From Scatophagus argus (lineage: Eukaryota; Chordata; Actinopteri; Scatophagidae), in assembly GCF_020382885.2 (NCBI RefSeq), contig NC_058506.1, forward strand, positions 10,704,318 to 10,768,317: a DNA stretch of 64,000 bases, written 5' to 3'. Made by a program: the position numbers and the translations under genes. Shown here in pieces: positions 1-12,251 of this stretch. A model generated the notes under the pieces. It searched no databases, was not told the origin of the DNA, and saw only the letters and a program-made list of their open reading frames with translations. How positions within the stretch are numbered: position 1 is the first letter of the stretch; each line of letters starts with the position of its first letter.

Positions 1-58
1 TGTCTTGCTATTCAGACCGATGGTATTCTTGAACATTAAAGTCACTCACTTGTTTTAG

Positions 59-3000
59 GCCCCACTCAGGATACAGAGAAGGATATCAGTGCACTCTGTC
101 AACTGTGGCTGGACTCCAGAGATTTAGTCGTCAAGGTATTGTGTTACAGTTTCAGCGCTGACTGACGGTTCATATTGTGTTTATGCTACTATATTTATGA
201 TTATGGCTGTTTTATTTGTCACAAAATCTAAACAGACTTTTTTGTCTTCCACAGACAGAAAATGAAGACATGTTAGAGATTACTTCTCCCACACCAAGAG
301 TGTAAGATTCATAAATCTTTGCAGATGTGATATATATATATTATATGTTATGTATAACAGAGATGAGTTATTTTGTTAGCCTAACATTAAAGTAGTGAAA
401 TAGTTTGAGTTACAGGAATCATGGCTGTTAACAGTGCGATATTTCTAACCAAACAGTTCAACTGATTATGTGGTGCGGCCCAGCACTGGAGATGAGAGAC
501 AAGTGTTTCAGATCCAGGTTTGTTTGAGCCACTGGAATCATTTTTCTTATTTATAACATTTTGTCTCTTTTGTCTAGACAAGAACTCTCTAAGCTCACAT
601 ACTTCTCTTGATTGATTATTAGGAGCAGCAGCGCTACAACCAGCCACATAAAGCCTTCACCTACAGGATGCACGGCTTTGAGTCTGTGGTGGGACCTGTC
701 AAAGGGGTGTTTGATAAGGAGATGTCTCTCAACAAAGCCAGGGAGCACACGCTGCTCCGCTCTGACCGACCACCATACGTCACCATTCTCTCTCTTGGTC
801 AGACCTGCTGTTTTACTTTCGACTCCATATTCAGGCTGTGGTCACAACTGTGGGCAAAGGAACCCAATCACACAATTCTGACTTCTGCCCTCTTTCCTCT
901 ATAGTGCGGGATGCAGCAGCCAGGTTACCCAATGGAGAAGGAACAAGAGCAGAGATCTGTGAACTGTTGAAAGACTCACAGTTTCTTGCTCCAGATGTCA
1001 CTAGTGCACAGGTGTGGACTGTATATTGGCCTGTTTCAGAGCCAGTTTTTAGAGGCAGATACTGCCTTTATATAGGTCTTTGCATATGGTGACGTTTCCT
1101 GCATGTAAAGAGTTTTCTTTGCTGCTTAGGTGAACACGGTGGTCAGTGGGGCTCTGGATAGACTTCACTATGAGAAAGACCCCTGTGTGAAGTATGACAT
1201 CGGCCGCAAACTCTGGATTTACCTGCATCGCAGTCGCAGTCAAGAGGAGTTTGGTAAGCAGCCGTGGACTTTATTTTAGGGTTCAGCTGTTCACCCTAGT
1301 TTGGCTTAAGCTCTCTAATCCTGTAGATTTGATTGAAGGCAGCCAATAAGGCGCCAGTTGTGTAGGAAGATTTATTTCATTTCCTATAACCCCTGTAGAC
1401 TCATAGATTTAATTAATTAATTTATTTATTTTAATTTTCAGTTTTTGTACCTTTTTTAATACCTTAATCTTTCTTCTGCCCTCATTATTAATGATTGCAC
1501 TCTCATGCACAGTAGCTCATTAGGTAACATATGCTCCTCATCTTGAAAATGACTGAAATATGGAAAAAGTGATTAATTTTCATGTTCTCCCATCCAGAGA
1601 GGATCCACCAGGCCCAAGCTGCTGCTGCAAAAGCAAGAAAAGCTCTACAACAGAAACCTAAACCTGCATCCAAGCCTGTGAGTCCACTTCCTCCATTTTA
1701 TTGCTAAAATTTCTGTTTAGATTTTTTACAGTATGAAAACTAATGAAATAATGCTACTGTAGTGGAGATTTTGCAACCTCTGAGTTTTAGGTTTTTTTAT
1801 TAGTGTTTTAGGACAACATTTTAGCTGTTGATTATGAATCTCAAGCCCTATTTTTGTTTTAGAAGTCTGGAAGTAAAGATGGAGCCAGTAAAGCCCCTGG
1901 ATGTCTGGAGGGAGGACAGGATATTGGCTCCAATCCCTTGTCACCCACTCCTGTTACACCCACTATAAACACACCTGGAACCCCAAAGTCACCCTTACCC
2001 TGCACAGCCACCACACCAACAAAGACAGGAGTCCCAGATGCTGTCAAATCCAGCCCAGGGTCAGTGTCACACAAGACTTTTTCTTCATATTAATACTTTA
2101 CAATACATGCACCCACGTTCCATCTGTGTAATCTGAACTAGGTTCTAACTTTAATTATTGCTTCTACCCCTTCTCGCTTTTGTAGTGTTCTTCTTGTGTC
2201 CCCTCCCTCGTTGCCCCAGCTGGGAGCCATCTTACCCAGTAGTCAGGCTGGTCCACCAGCTTCACAGCCAGTGACCTCCCAACATGCGGCTCGGATAGTG
2301 AGTCACATCGCAGCAGGCTCCATCCCTCAGGTGAGGGTGGTTTCCACTCAGTCGGCAGGAAGTCAGCAGACCACACTAGTACACCAGACCCCTCACCAGA
2401 TCAGGATGCCCGTGTCAGTGGCAGCCAAGGGCATTTCACAGGTAATCAGTTGAACAGCGGCATGTGTTTCTCTGCATATAGTGAATGTATAATTAATACT
2501 GTCTCTCTTTATTGTCTATGTCAACAGGCAGTAGTTTCTGTGCCCCTGAGGAGTCAGTCTACAAGTAGTCCAGTTCAGGTACCGACCAGCCTGTCTGTGT
2601 CTGCTGTAGCTGTGGCCAGACCTCAGACTGGATCACCCAGTAGCCCGGCAAACAACCCTGGCTCTCCTGCTGTGCTGCAAGGAGTCTCCAGTCCGAATAT
2701 CAAACAGGTGAACCAGTTTGTTTCAACTGGAAGATTTGGTTCACTGGCGCCTTTTCTAAACAGACATGAACTATGAGAAATTCTCCAGCAGGCTGGAAGT
2801 TAGTTATTGCACAAATTGTGGAGGTGACTACGGCGTCAAACTAGTAAGATGCTCTTTACAGGTAGGGCATAAAACTAAACTTCCACCTATGATAGTTCAT
2901 TTAGTTTGGTCATCGCCCCACACTGGAAATCCTGTTTCAACAAGAAAAGCTTACAGGTTATGGAAAAACTCAATATCCTCACATGAGTAACAAATGTAAT

Positions 3001-5666
3001 TTGCCATGTTAATGATCACAAGATCTCTATGTTGATATGTTGCATTTTTTTTCCTGAAGGTGTCCATCACAGGCCAGTTGGGAATGAAGACTCCAGGAGC
3101 AACAGGAATTCCAATCACTGCTACAAACCTGCGCATCCAGGGTAAAGATGTCCTGCGTCTTCCACCATCTTCCATCACCACTGACGCTAAAGGCCAGACA
3201 GTGCTGCGAATCACACCTGACATGATGGCAACACTCGCCAAATCCCCAGTTGCAACTGTCAAACTCACCCCTGACTTTCTTAGCACTGCAACCACAGGCA
3301 ACAAGAGCATATCAGCTACTCTCCATGTGACACCACCACACCCTTCACCTTCCTCGGCCTCCAGTGCTACATCCTGTACAGGGGAAGTACAGACCACTAA
3401 AGCCGGTGCTGTTGCTTCCACTTTGCTGAAGGCTGCAGGAGACACGGCCATACGTCTCATGCCCACATTGGCTGTGGGTGACCAGAAAGCTCGGACCTTC
3501 TCCACTGTGTCCTCCCCTGACAAGAGTGGCGCCACCATTCGGATAATGCCAGGTCTTGGTGTTATTCCACAGAAACAGGGTCAGACCATCACAATGACGA
3601 CCACCACGGGGAGTAAACCGCTCACAGCGTCTACGTGTGCTAATGTTGTCACCATGGCTGCCAGTGTTGTGGCTGGTGCTAAGGGCATCACAGTAGCTCC
3701 TGGAGCCTCGTGCTCACCTCTCACGCTAGGAACGGCCACAGCCACTGTGCGGCAGGTCCCTGCAACTGTGGTCACTACACAAACAGTAAGAGAATTTTTC
3801 CTGATTCTGTTCAGATTTTAATAAAACTATTTTTTTGTAGGTTTGGCCATCATTCCCATTGGATAAGCTACATAGCTTAATAAGATGACAGCTATCCTAC
3901 AGAGAGAATGTTAATATTTGATATTTTGAGACCACTTGAGACCAGAATTTTCAGTCTCCATCAGTTTTAATCCATTTGCTCAAACCCATTTTTCAGGATG
4001 TTCATGTACGAAGCAGCATGGCCTCCAGGGGCCACTGTTGGACCGTTTGTTTCCATGTGGGAGCATTATGTTTCATGTACTCCTTCAGTCGCCAGCTGAT
4101 AAAAGCTGGCAATTTAATGTGTGATAATGTAAAACACTACACATGCATTGCAGACATTTTTATTAACATTTTTATTAACCTTAAACAAAACAGTTTTTTC
4201 TATTACAATGACAGACCATCATATCATATCTTACTGTTAAGTGATGGTAATAGGGGTGGTGTTCTAAGCATTACTCTGTTTATGGAGGTCATTCACCCAG
4301 TTCGTCATAGGATATCAGATTGGCACGGCTGAGTGAAATCTGGGTTTTTTTCTGCCTGTCAGCACACAGCTTCTCCAAGAAAGAAAGAAAAAAAAGAAAT
4401 TTGTTTACAAGGTGGTTCACATGGTCATTTGAGTTGCAGTCGATGGATGAAGAACTGCAGACTGGCAATGCACACAGTCTGAATTTGGATATCTGTTTAC
4501 AAGTTATTAGACTAAAACAAGCTGTGCAAGGTACTGACTTAGAACTGCAGCGTGCTTCCTCCCAAATGCCTCTCTGAATAGTTGATTTATTGCTTTGTGT
4601 GGTTTCCTCCTGAGACAGTTGGAATTTATCAAATAGGAACTCATCAGCTTTTATCTCAGCTTCTTCAAACACAAAGGCTACTTCCTCTTAGTAAATCGAT
4701 TTCACCGTAAATTGTGCATTTCTAGTTGTTTGTATTTAAGTTACTGCTCTGATGTGTTTATTGATCCCTTCTGCACTGGTTACTGAAGAACCTCACCTCA
4801 AGCATGTCTCTTTTCTTACTCTGACGTTACAGGGCAAGTTACCTGCACGGATAACTGTGCCTCTCTCCGTCCTCAACCAACCACTGAAGAGCAAGAGTGT
4901 TGTGACGACACCCATTGTGAAAGGAAGCCTTAACACAAAGTGAGCCTTATCATGCACACCATCATCCCTTTTCCATTTATATTGAGAGTATTTTTTCTTG
5001 TCAAGAACTTTTCCAGAGAAAATTGGATTGTTGTAGAATTGACTTGAGCTTTAACCTCTACTGATATTGACCAGATTCTGTAGTCTTGCAGCCTTCATTT
5101 CTTTACTGTTGTCTTGTCTGTGTTTCTGTAAAACGGTGGTAGACTGACATGTTTTTGTCCTTTCCGTCTCTTTTCTGAGCAGTATCAGCAGTCTGGGCAG
5201 AAATATCATCCTGACCACCATGCCTGCTGGCACCAAGCTGATTGCAGGGAACAAACCAGTCAGCTTTGTCACAGCACAGCAATTCCAACAGCTTCAGCAG
5301 CAGGGCCAGGCCACACAGGTGAGCTCAGAGTTCACTTTTTTAATGTCGGAAATAAGAAAGTATTGTCAGAAAGGGGGGGGGGTCTGTTCAATCTAAACAA
5401 GTTTTCATTTAATCGATCATTTTGTTACAGTAATTTGTAGTTTGTGGACACTCATTGTAATTAATCACCAAAACCTGCAAAAAAAAAAAATCATTCATGT
5501 TATTTGATGCCTTCAAATTCTTTAGGTTCGCATCCAGACTGTTCAGGCACAGCAGCTCCAGCAGCACATAGCAACAGGCACCCCGAAATCAGTTTCCACA
5601 GTTGTAGTCACAACAGCACCTTCGCCCAAATGTGCGCCCGATCCTCCGCCTGCACCCCAACAGTGA
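59..5666 (+). CDS. nfrkb: nfrkb, INO80 complex subunit (3' part, 14 exons)
   Basis: Nuclear factor related to kappa-B-binding protein, a metazoan subunit of the INO80 chromatin remodeller. Exons: 59-135, 255-301, 457-517, 623-797, 905-1011, 1130-1253, 1598-1677, 1863-2059, 2186-2441, 2528-2707, 3060-3785, 4833-4939, 5183-5318, 5526-5666 (TGA 5664-5666). All have AG/GT borders and phases that join without a stop, giving the last ~803 residues. Exons 457-1253 cover the winged-helix-like domain (HKAFTYRMHGFESVVG, VRDAAARLPNGEGTRAEICE). The rest is the long Ser/Thr/Pro/Val low-complexity tail, including the conserved LRLPPSSITTDAKGQTVLRI block and a Gln-rich stretch before the end VVVTTAPSPK. The 5' exons, with the deubiquitinase-adaptor domain, lie left of the window. 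It converges on tmem45b, as on human 11q24. Family identity is firm; the borders of the three smallest exons are less so. Confidence 0.96.
3786..4832 (+). other. nfrkb intron, no gene seen
   Basis: The longest nfrkb intron in the window, AT-rich. Open frames on both strands (for example 4289-4672 on the minus strand) have no splice support and no recognisable domain. I see no repeat family or RNA gene in it. Confidence 0.6.
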
Positions 5667-6500
5667 TCCTGTGTCAGCCAGCTAGCAATGAATTAAAGGT
5701 GCCCTGCTCAAGATACATGCCTGTATCTAGTCATTTGTGTACTTTTGTTTCAAGCTTTTTTCAGCATCATTTGACTTGTTACTACTCTCGCAAGTGATGT
5801 TACCACAGCATGCAATTTGCCTTCCTTTTTTTTTTTATCTGAATAATACCCACAAAGGCCAGAAAAGTACTTTCCTCGCCATGAATCCACGGGTTTGTGT
5901 TCAGGTTCACACAGTCTGTTGGAGGGTGAAAAGCTGCCAGTATCCCCAGTATGTTGAGAATTGTCATTATTCCCCAACTACATTTCATCTCCTGAGTTTT
6001 GTTCTCCACATTGTTAGAAATATAATGTAAAACAGCTCACCAGGCTACAACCGTGTTCAGGGAGGTTACACAAAAATCCCTTGTTTACTTTTTCTTTCAG
6101 TGGTTGACCCAAATCACAACCAGTTCAAATTTCTGTCACTGTCAATAGGATGTTTGTCATCTCTTTAAATGTGTGATGTAATATTAGCAAATGTGAAATG
6201 AATGGGAATGTCTGACCTATCTTGCTGTTTTTACTTGTTGATTTTTGTTTTAATGCATTAATTGTTGTTTTGTGATATGCTTTATTTGAAAGCAGGCCAT
6301 ACACTCATACAAAAAAATATTTTAACAGACCATAAAAGCAGATCATATTTCAGATGCGTTTGATTTAGTGATTTATTTATTTATTTACATATACCAAAAA
6401 CAAAAAAAAATTAGAAATACCACGTGCAAAACAGCAGACTTGGCCTCAACACATCAACATACATTTAACAAAAGTTTCAAAAGAAATAACCACCATACAT
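5667..6500. other. Overlapping 3' UTR zone of nfrkb (+) and tmem45b (-)
   Basis: The 834 bp between the two convergent stop codons. On the minus strand AATAAA hexamers lie at 6372-6377 and 6281-6286, suiting the tmem45b 3' end. On the plus strand I see no canonical AATAAA between the nfrkb stop and 6500; the first is at 6626-6631, inside the last tmem45b intron. Either nfrkb uses a variant signal or the two 3' ends overlap antisense. Confidence 0.5.
6372..6377 (-). terminator. Candidate tmem45b polyadenylation signal
   Basis: Minus-strand AATAAA inside a TTTA repeat, about 125 bp after the tmem45b stop. A second copy lies at 6281-6286. Either could serve. Confidence 0.5.
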
Positions 6501-8762
6501 TCACTCTTCATCTGACTCTTCCAGCAAAGCTTTCTGGGAGCTTGTTTTGGAGGATGTGTTGCGCATTCCAATCTCAATGTCTCGTCCCTTTCCTGAGAAT
6601 CGCTTCAGTGTGCTGTCGGAAAAAGAATAAAAGGAAACACACGAACAACATAAATGCTACACATTCACACTAGAACTGAAAATTAACTTATCATGTTGAT
6701 ATGTTAATTCTGTAAATATTTCTCCAAGCATTATCTTAAAAGGGAAAGTCAAGATTCTAAAATGTACTCAGAAGACCCAAACTGAGGTCTCTGTTCTGAC
6801 CGCTGTTCTGTATGTGCGCATCTAATTTTCTACCAGCGTATGCATGAGGTTCCTCAAACATCTGCAGCATGTGGTTAATATGATGCACATTTTCTGATGA
6901 CTAGCAATGCATCAGTGGAAAGAAAAAGAAAAAAGAAGAAGAGCACAGCAACCTGATGGGAACAATACAGGTTTCAAGACAAGGGCTTTACAAATATCTG
7001 TAAGGTGTTGTACAGAGTTTAAACACTCCTTGAACATGTTTAGAAGGCCCTGAGCATCCAGTGCATCTTGCTTGGAAGTGTTGAATGTAAACTAAAACAT
7101 GTTGACTATAAAAACTTCACAGGGTAACTTCAGATACAGGTTCAGAGATTAGAATAAAACTCGCTCTGCTATTTTCTAATCATTTATTTATCAATAGGTG
7201 GTGATCATCATTTTGTCTACACAACAAGTTATATGAATACAACACACAGAGTATGTGTAGTAATATCCAGCTCTTTTGCATTTTTGAGGGAAGGATAATG
7301 AATGGTGAATGGTTCAGTTTGCTGCTCCTATCAGAAGGCTTTATGAAAGTGAAGAAGTGGATTACATACATCACATAAATTTACTTGAATTCAAATGTCT
7401 GTTAAGTATTTACCTTGTTCTGCATGAAGCCTGTACTGGTCCACATTAAATAACTATTGATTTTAGTTCTAAAATGTATATAAATAAAGAATGAGATACT
7501 TACAGCCAAGTCGCAGAGGAGGTGCAGGTGACTAAAAGCAAGGCCACAGCTATGTGCCAGCAGAAGCACATTGTGACAAACATGACGTTGTCATGCAGTG
7601 TCAAGTCCCAATCTGGTCCATGTAATGGATAAAGTACAAAACCAATCTGAAATGACAGTGAAGTTTGAAAAGGAGACAGGTCTGATGTCAGCGCGATGGG
7701 CCAAGATTAAACTTATTTGCCGCTGAAAAAGCTTGGTGAAATGAGTCAAATCTATTGTCTATAATGGTTAACAGTAAGGTGAAGTATACGGAAGTTGTGG
7801 TAAGTCGGCTTAAAATGTCAAAACCTCTGGTATGTTCTTTTGAAATATCCCTTGTTTTGGTGTTGTACATAGCGTGCTCATGGGCACTGTGCTTGGCGGT
7901 GGCTATGAAATATGAAAAAGTGCGTATGGGCATATTCACAGTGTTCCACAAATGGCATTCTTGGCATCTTATTTTTGCTAATCACCTGGTAGAACCACGA
8001 GCCCTGCAGGATGAACAGGCATCCTCTGAGCAGCTCCAGAATAATGTTGTCTCTTATAAACACCTCCAACATGCTGCTAGCCGATCCACCAAACACAGCC
8101 ACCAACAGCAGCGAGTGGATGTGAGCATCCAGAAGGGGCCGATTGTGCACGTGGTAATAGAACAGAAACCCTGGGTGACATGGGACAGTCAAACATAAAA
8201 CATGACTCACATATAGACATATTTGTGATATGAAAAGAAATCAAACCCGAGCTTTCTTACAGCTTACCTTCAACAAAAAGAGCCAAGGAGAGAGCAAGGC
8301 GGTCTACACCAACCGGCACCATTTTGGATGCAGTACTGGTAACCAGTGCTATTCCATAGATCCCAAAGAACAGATACATGGTGCTGTGCTGCCAGTTCAT
8401 CAGCTTGACCCATGAACTGTTCTCTTTGTCGTAGAGGTGGGCATGTGGACCATCCACCACAAACTGTTCAACCATAATACCTGAGATGGAACAACGTCAG
8501 ACCAACTGAGATGAGCCGAGAACAGGTTTGAGAGAGTTTTAAGTGTGCAGATGGATTGAGAGGGAAACTGACCAACAAATGAGGCAAAGATAGCAAATCC
8601 TCCCTCGAAGTATTCCATTTTTTTAAAGAAAGGTGGCATGATCCATCTGCCTTTAGGCTGAGTTGTCCTCCAATAGTGTTGGAGAATGTTTTTCACTGTC
8701 AGCCAAAAGCCAAAGAGAAGAAAAAAAGAGCCAGGAATGGCATGTCCTCCGAAGTTGGCCAT
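6501..8762 (-). CDS. tmem45b: tmem45b, multi-pass transmembrane protein 45B
   Basis: Five coding exons in transcript order: 8573-8762, 8268-8480, 7986-8170, 7504-7646, 6501-6612, total 843 nt, 280 residues (human TMEM45B is about 275). All borders are AG/GT and the phases sum exactly. It belongs to the DUF716/TMEM45 family of multi-pass membrane proteins of the endomembrane system; the molecular activity is poorly known. Family signatures: start [37 protein letters not shown], the hydrophilic loop [20 protein letters not shown] with several His, MCFCWH, and an acidic C-terminal ALLEESDEE tail (human ends in a similar SDEE). About six or seven hydrophobic segments are visible. The start ATG has a C at -3, but no other in-frame ATG fits the family N-terminus. 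Confidence 0.95.
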
Positions 8763-9852
8763 TGTTGGGCCTGAAAATATAATAAATATACCTTAGTAAC
8801 ACTATCATACATTTGAGAGAAACACAGTGTTTATTATATAGGTCTGATTCCTTTGAATGTGGAAGGACTTCACTCTGAGGTTAAAGCTCACGCGCTGAGC
8901 TTTATTTTATGGTGTTTGGATCCATGTGATGATTACAAGCAATAAAGTGTCATTTAAAGGAAAAGGGGGGCTATTAAGAGTAGCAGAGATACCCTCAGTC
9001 ACAAGATGGTGGACTGATTTTTGCTAAGTAAAATGTTTTTATAGTCTAACAGATTTGTTACACACATGACAAATTCAAGAATATAGAGTAATCTTGCCAA
9101 ATATTTATGAAGAACTTCAACAAAAAGGAAAGGCTGAATTTATAATCTATAGAGATTAAAACATCATTGAGGGAGTTCATTTTGAGCCAAAGCATAAGTA
9201 TTGTCTAAAACTATTAACTTTCAGGTCATATCAATCTCACTAATCCTGAGATCTGCCATAGAATGGAAATTAGGAAGCATTCATTATTTGGAACTTTATC
9301 CTGTACTTTGTCCGATCAGGGCAGGTTGGCAGTGAGCCCTCTGATTCAGACAAGCTGCTCATTTGACTAGCAAAAATGACACTCATTCAAATCAGACAGG
9401 TGCTATATGGTTATATGAACACGTTGTTCACCTATATTTTAAAAAAAGCAAAAGTACTTAAGCTATTCGTATCTCAGTTTTAGCAGTATCGGTTGGACTC
9501 ACTGAAGTGTTGCAATGTGCTGTCAGTGCAAGGGTGCCACTAACTTCTTTTGTAACTTCCTCCTGTCCATAGGCTCAGAGTGACGGGTGTGTTCAAGAGT
9601 TGTGAAGTAATTCAAGTTTTTCTTGACTACCCCTGTTTGACTAGTTGATTCAAAACATCTTCCTTTCACAATTACAAATATTTTCACAAAAATTACCAGG
9701 AGCCACAGGCCTATAGGTAGATGTAGTTGCACCCAAAAGATTTATTGTAAACCTAAAGAAAGCATACTGAAGGTAAGCTGCAAAACAGTAACTGTGGAGA
9801 TACCAGCCTTTCCTGTCACATTTATGAGAGATGGCTAACAGAATGTACATAC
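8763..9852 (-). other. tmem45b 5' intron
   Basis: Lies between the acceptor just upstream of the tmem45b start exon and a good minus-strand donor (GTATGT) at 9847-9852. AT-rich, without recognisable repeats or coding potential. Confidence 0.55.
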
Positions 9853-10009
9853 CTTATTCTCTGCGGCTAACTCCCAGTGGCTGAGTAGCTTTGGGAAATC
9901 TTTCAATGTTGGCAGTTGACAGTGTGAGATCACATTGGTCTGTGTGAACTATGCACACCTGTTGTCTGCACTTGTAACCTGTACGGGCAACATCACTGAG
10001 CCCCACCCC
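9853..10009 (-). promoter_or_regulatory. Probable tmem45b 5' UTR exon and promoter
   Basis: On the minus strand, sequence up to a canonical donor at 9852 has no family-like coding and suits a noncoding first exon. Just upstream, at 10000-10009, the plus strand reads GCCCCACCCC, a KLF/Sp-type box, next to an AT-rich stretch. The transcription start is not determinable by eye. Confidence 0.4.
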
Positions 10010-10401
10010 TTATTTGTATTGGTTTCCATGACCAAGGGACAACCTCCTGGGAAACGTCTGCAACATTCAGGCGGAAAAACAACACCAGACTAAAGACTGT
10101 ACTGTTAACTCAGGTAAATATTATAGATTATGAAAAAAAAACTTTTCTTGTCACCTTAAAGTAAACTTTTTTTCATATTGTGAAAACATAGTGTGAACAA
10201 ATGTATAATTTATTTTGCCTTTTCATAATATGAAATTAGTCTAAAACAATAATACCAACACCTTACAACAGTTTAAAAAAAAATCTTACTGTTACTCTCT
10301 ATACAAATGAGTTAAACGTAAGGCCAGTGAGAAACTGTGTGCACAAGGAGAGGCAGCAATACTGGCCTTAAATGAACTTTGCACCCATTACCAAAAAAAT
10401 C

Positions 10402-10407
10402 TTTATT
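10402..10407 (-). terminator. gng8 polyadenylation signal
   Basis: Minus-strand AATAAA about 170 bp after the gng8 stop codon, suited to a short 3' UTR. Confidence 0.55.
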
Positions 10408-10579
10408 GCCTTTATCATCATGTTCAAATAATGATTATTCCTCAGGTATAAAGTTATTCACCAGAGAGCTAATTTAATTAATTACAAAACCGAATGTTGT
10501 AAGAAAAAAATGTTTTCTAATCCAATTTGTCATTAAATTCACACATTAAAAACAAAAGGCAGTGTGGGAGAGGAGTTGA

Positions 10580-11251
10580 TTATAATACTACACAGAATAA
10601 TTTCTTCTCCCGAAACGGGTTCTCAGAAGACGGTACTGGTGTCACTAGAGGGTCTTCTTTGGCATGACTTTCACAGTAGGCCATCAGCTCAGCCGCTGCT
10701 TTGGATACCTGTACAAAAAGGTGAAGGTAATGCATGCCCATGTAGGGAAAAAGATTGAAAGAACATTTTAAATTCAGATTTTCCTGTATTTAACCATTGA
10801 TTAAGACAACCAAAGAACATCTTTCTTCCTGCATTAATCAAAAATCAAAAACTAGTATCAGCAAAGGAAAGGAGCTTAGTTGAGCTTTATATGATCTGTG
10901 TGGACTGAACTGTCTATAAAATGACTGTATTGGAAATGGAAACACAAAACTTTGCTGATTAAACTGTCAAAACGTGGTTACATGTGACAAAATCAAAGTT
11001 TCTGATTTCATATATTTATCATGCCTTAAATGGTAAATGCCTAATGTGGATTTTCTTTTGAAAGGGAAATTAGATCAGCTGCAGAAATTAAGGGTTAAAG
11101 TTTTAAAATAGATGTAAAAACTTTGCCATTATTATCAGCTCTGTAGTTCCATAATGTGCTGACTCACCATCATCCTCTCTATGTTGACTTCCAGTTTCAA
11201 CTGTTCCACCGTCTTTCGAGCATCTGCAATCTTGGCCATGTTGTTGGACAT
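10580..11251 (-). CDS. gng8: gng8-like G-protein gamma subunit (two exons, 70 aa)
   Basis: Small gene with coding exons 11168-11251 (28 codons) and 10580-10708 (42 codons plus TAA). The donor is GTGAGT and the acceptor TGTACAG, both phase 0. The product is a heterotrimeric G-protein gamma subunit, which forms an obligate coiled-coil dimer with G-beta and anchors it to the membrane. Family marks: start [19 protein letters not shown] (human GNG8 differs at one position here), the helix ending NIERMM, then [30 protein letters not shown], and a C-terminal CaaX box CVVL. A final Leu predicts geranylgeranylation. An in-frame ATG three codons upstream (11258-11260) exists, but family alignment favours 11251. 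The intron position equals that of other gamma genes. GNG8 rather than GNG2/3/4 is chosen from the N-terminus. Confidence 0.92.
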
Positions 11252-11987
11252 CCTGCACATTTACTGCTCAACTTAGCCTGCATGCAACAAAGCATCAAAT
11301 GCTGAGTTACTGGACAAACAATATCAGTATGCATCACTGAACAGGAAGATTAAACATAAACATGGTTTAACTTTTAAAGGAAAGCAAACACAGTGTGTGA
11401 CAATTTATTAAAGCTATTGTGCCATGGCTGGAGTCTGTTTCAATTTGCTAGTTAATTCTGCTCCCTGGGTCTCAGCTGCAAGTGTGCACAGGGAGGGTCT
11501 CAAAGGAGGAGGCAGGGAACAGGAGGCAGATCAGCTCCCCCAGGGGGGCATCCGCTAGCTGAGAATGTAAATACACCTAATATTAACATTTACTTGTTGA
11601 TCTTTGAAAATGCATCTGCACAAAGCTGCAGATGTAGAGACCCAATGCTATTAATCTCCCTACTGTTGTTTCTACAAAGCTGCTATTATGTTGCTCAGCT
11701 GCATAGACTGATGCAAGAGATCGATCTAGTTGAACCTCTTATAGAGCAGTGAATTAAAAGCATCATCAGTCAACAACAAAAGACTGTTTTCTGTGAGTGT
11801 GAAATTAATTAGTCAATTCTGTCAATACAAATATTTTCTACACAGTAATATAATTCACACTCGGCACACATGCGGAGATATAGAGACACATTTCCATGAA
11901 TCTGAACAAAATCTGATTAAAAAATAAAAAAATATATACAGTTTCTCAAAATTTATCCTAACTTGTAATAATCACAACATGTCTCAC

Positions 11988-12250
11988 CAAAAGAGTGACA
12001 GCAACTGTTGGGCTCCTGGAATGAAAGTCTGCTTGCCTTCCACAGAGTCCTCCGTACCAACTTACAGTAACAAATGAAGAGAGGTTAGTGGCAAAGATGA
12101 GGAGGAAGGCTTCAATAGGTTCCCTCCTTCAAATAATAAGCTGTGGTTCTGCCCCCAGGATGGGCTCAGTGCAGCAGTTAAAGGCAACATGTGGCGTGAC
12201 CTTCATCTCTTGAGTCTGCATCACTCGTCTACCTGGAGCTCCGAGATGTA
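11988..12250 (-). other. Possible gng8 5' UTR exon and upstream region
   Basis: A minus-strand donor GTGAGA ends at 11987, and an acceptor (GAGCAG) lies just upstream of the gng8 ATG, so a noncoding exon may sit here. The start of transcription is not visible. Weak call. Confidence 0.25.
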
Positions 12251-12251
12251 A

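Noticed and set aside
2951-3538. 195-codon minus-strand open frame
   Set aside because: It is antisense to the large nfrkb exon 3060-3785, whose sense frame matches the family throughout.
7755-8198. 147-codon plus-strand open frame
   Set aside because: It overlaps antisense to a tmem45b exon (7986-8170) that carries strong family motifs.
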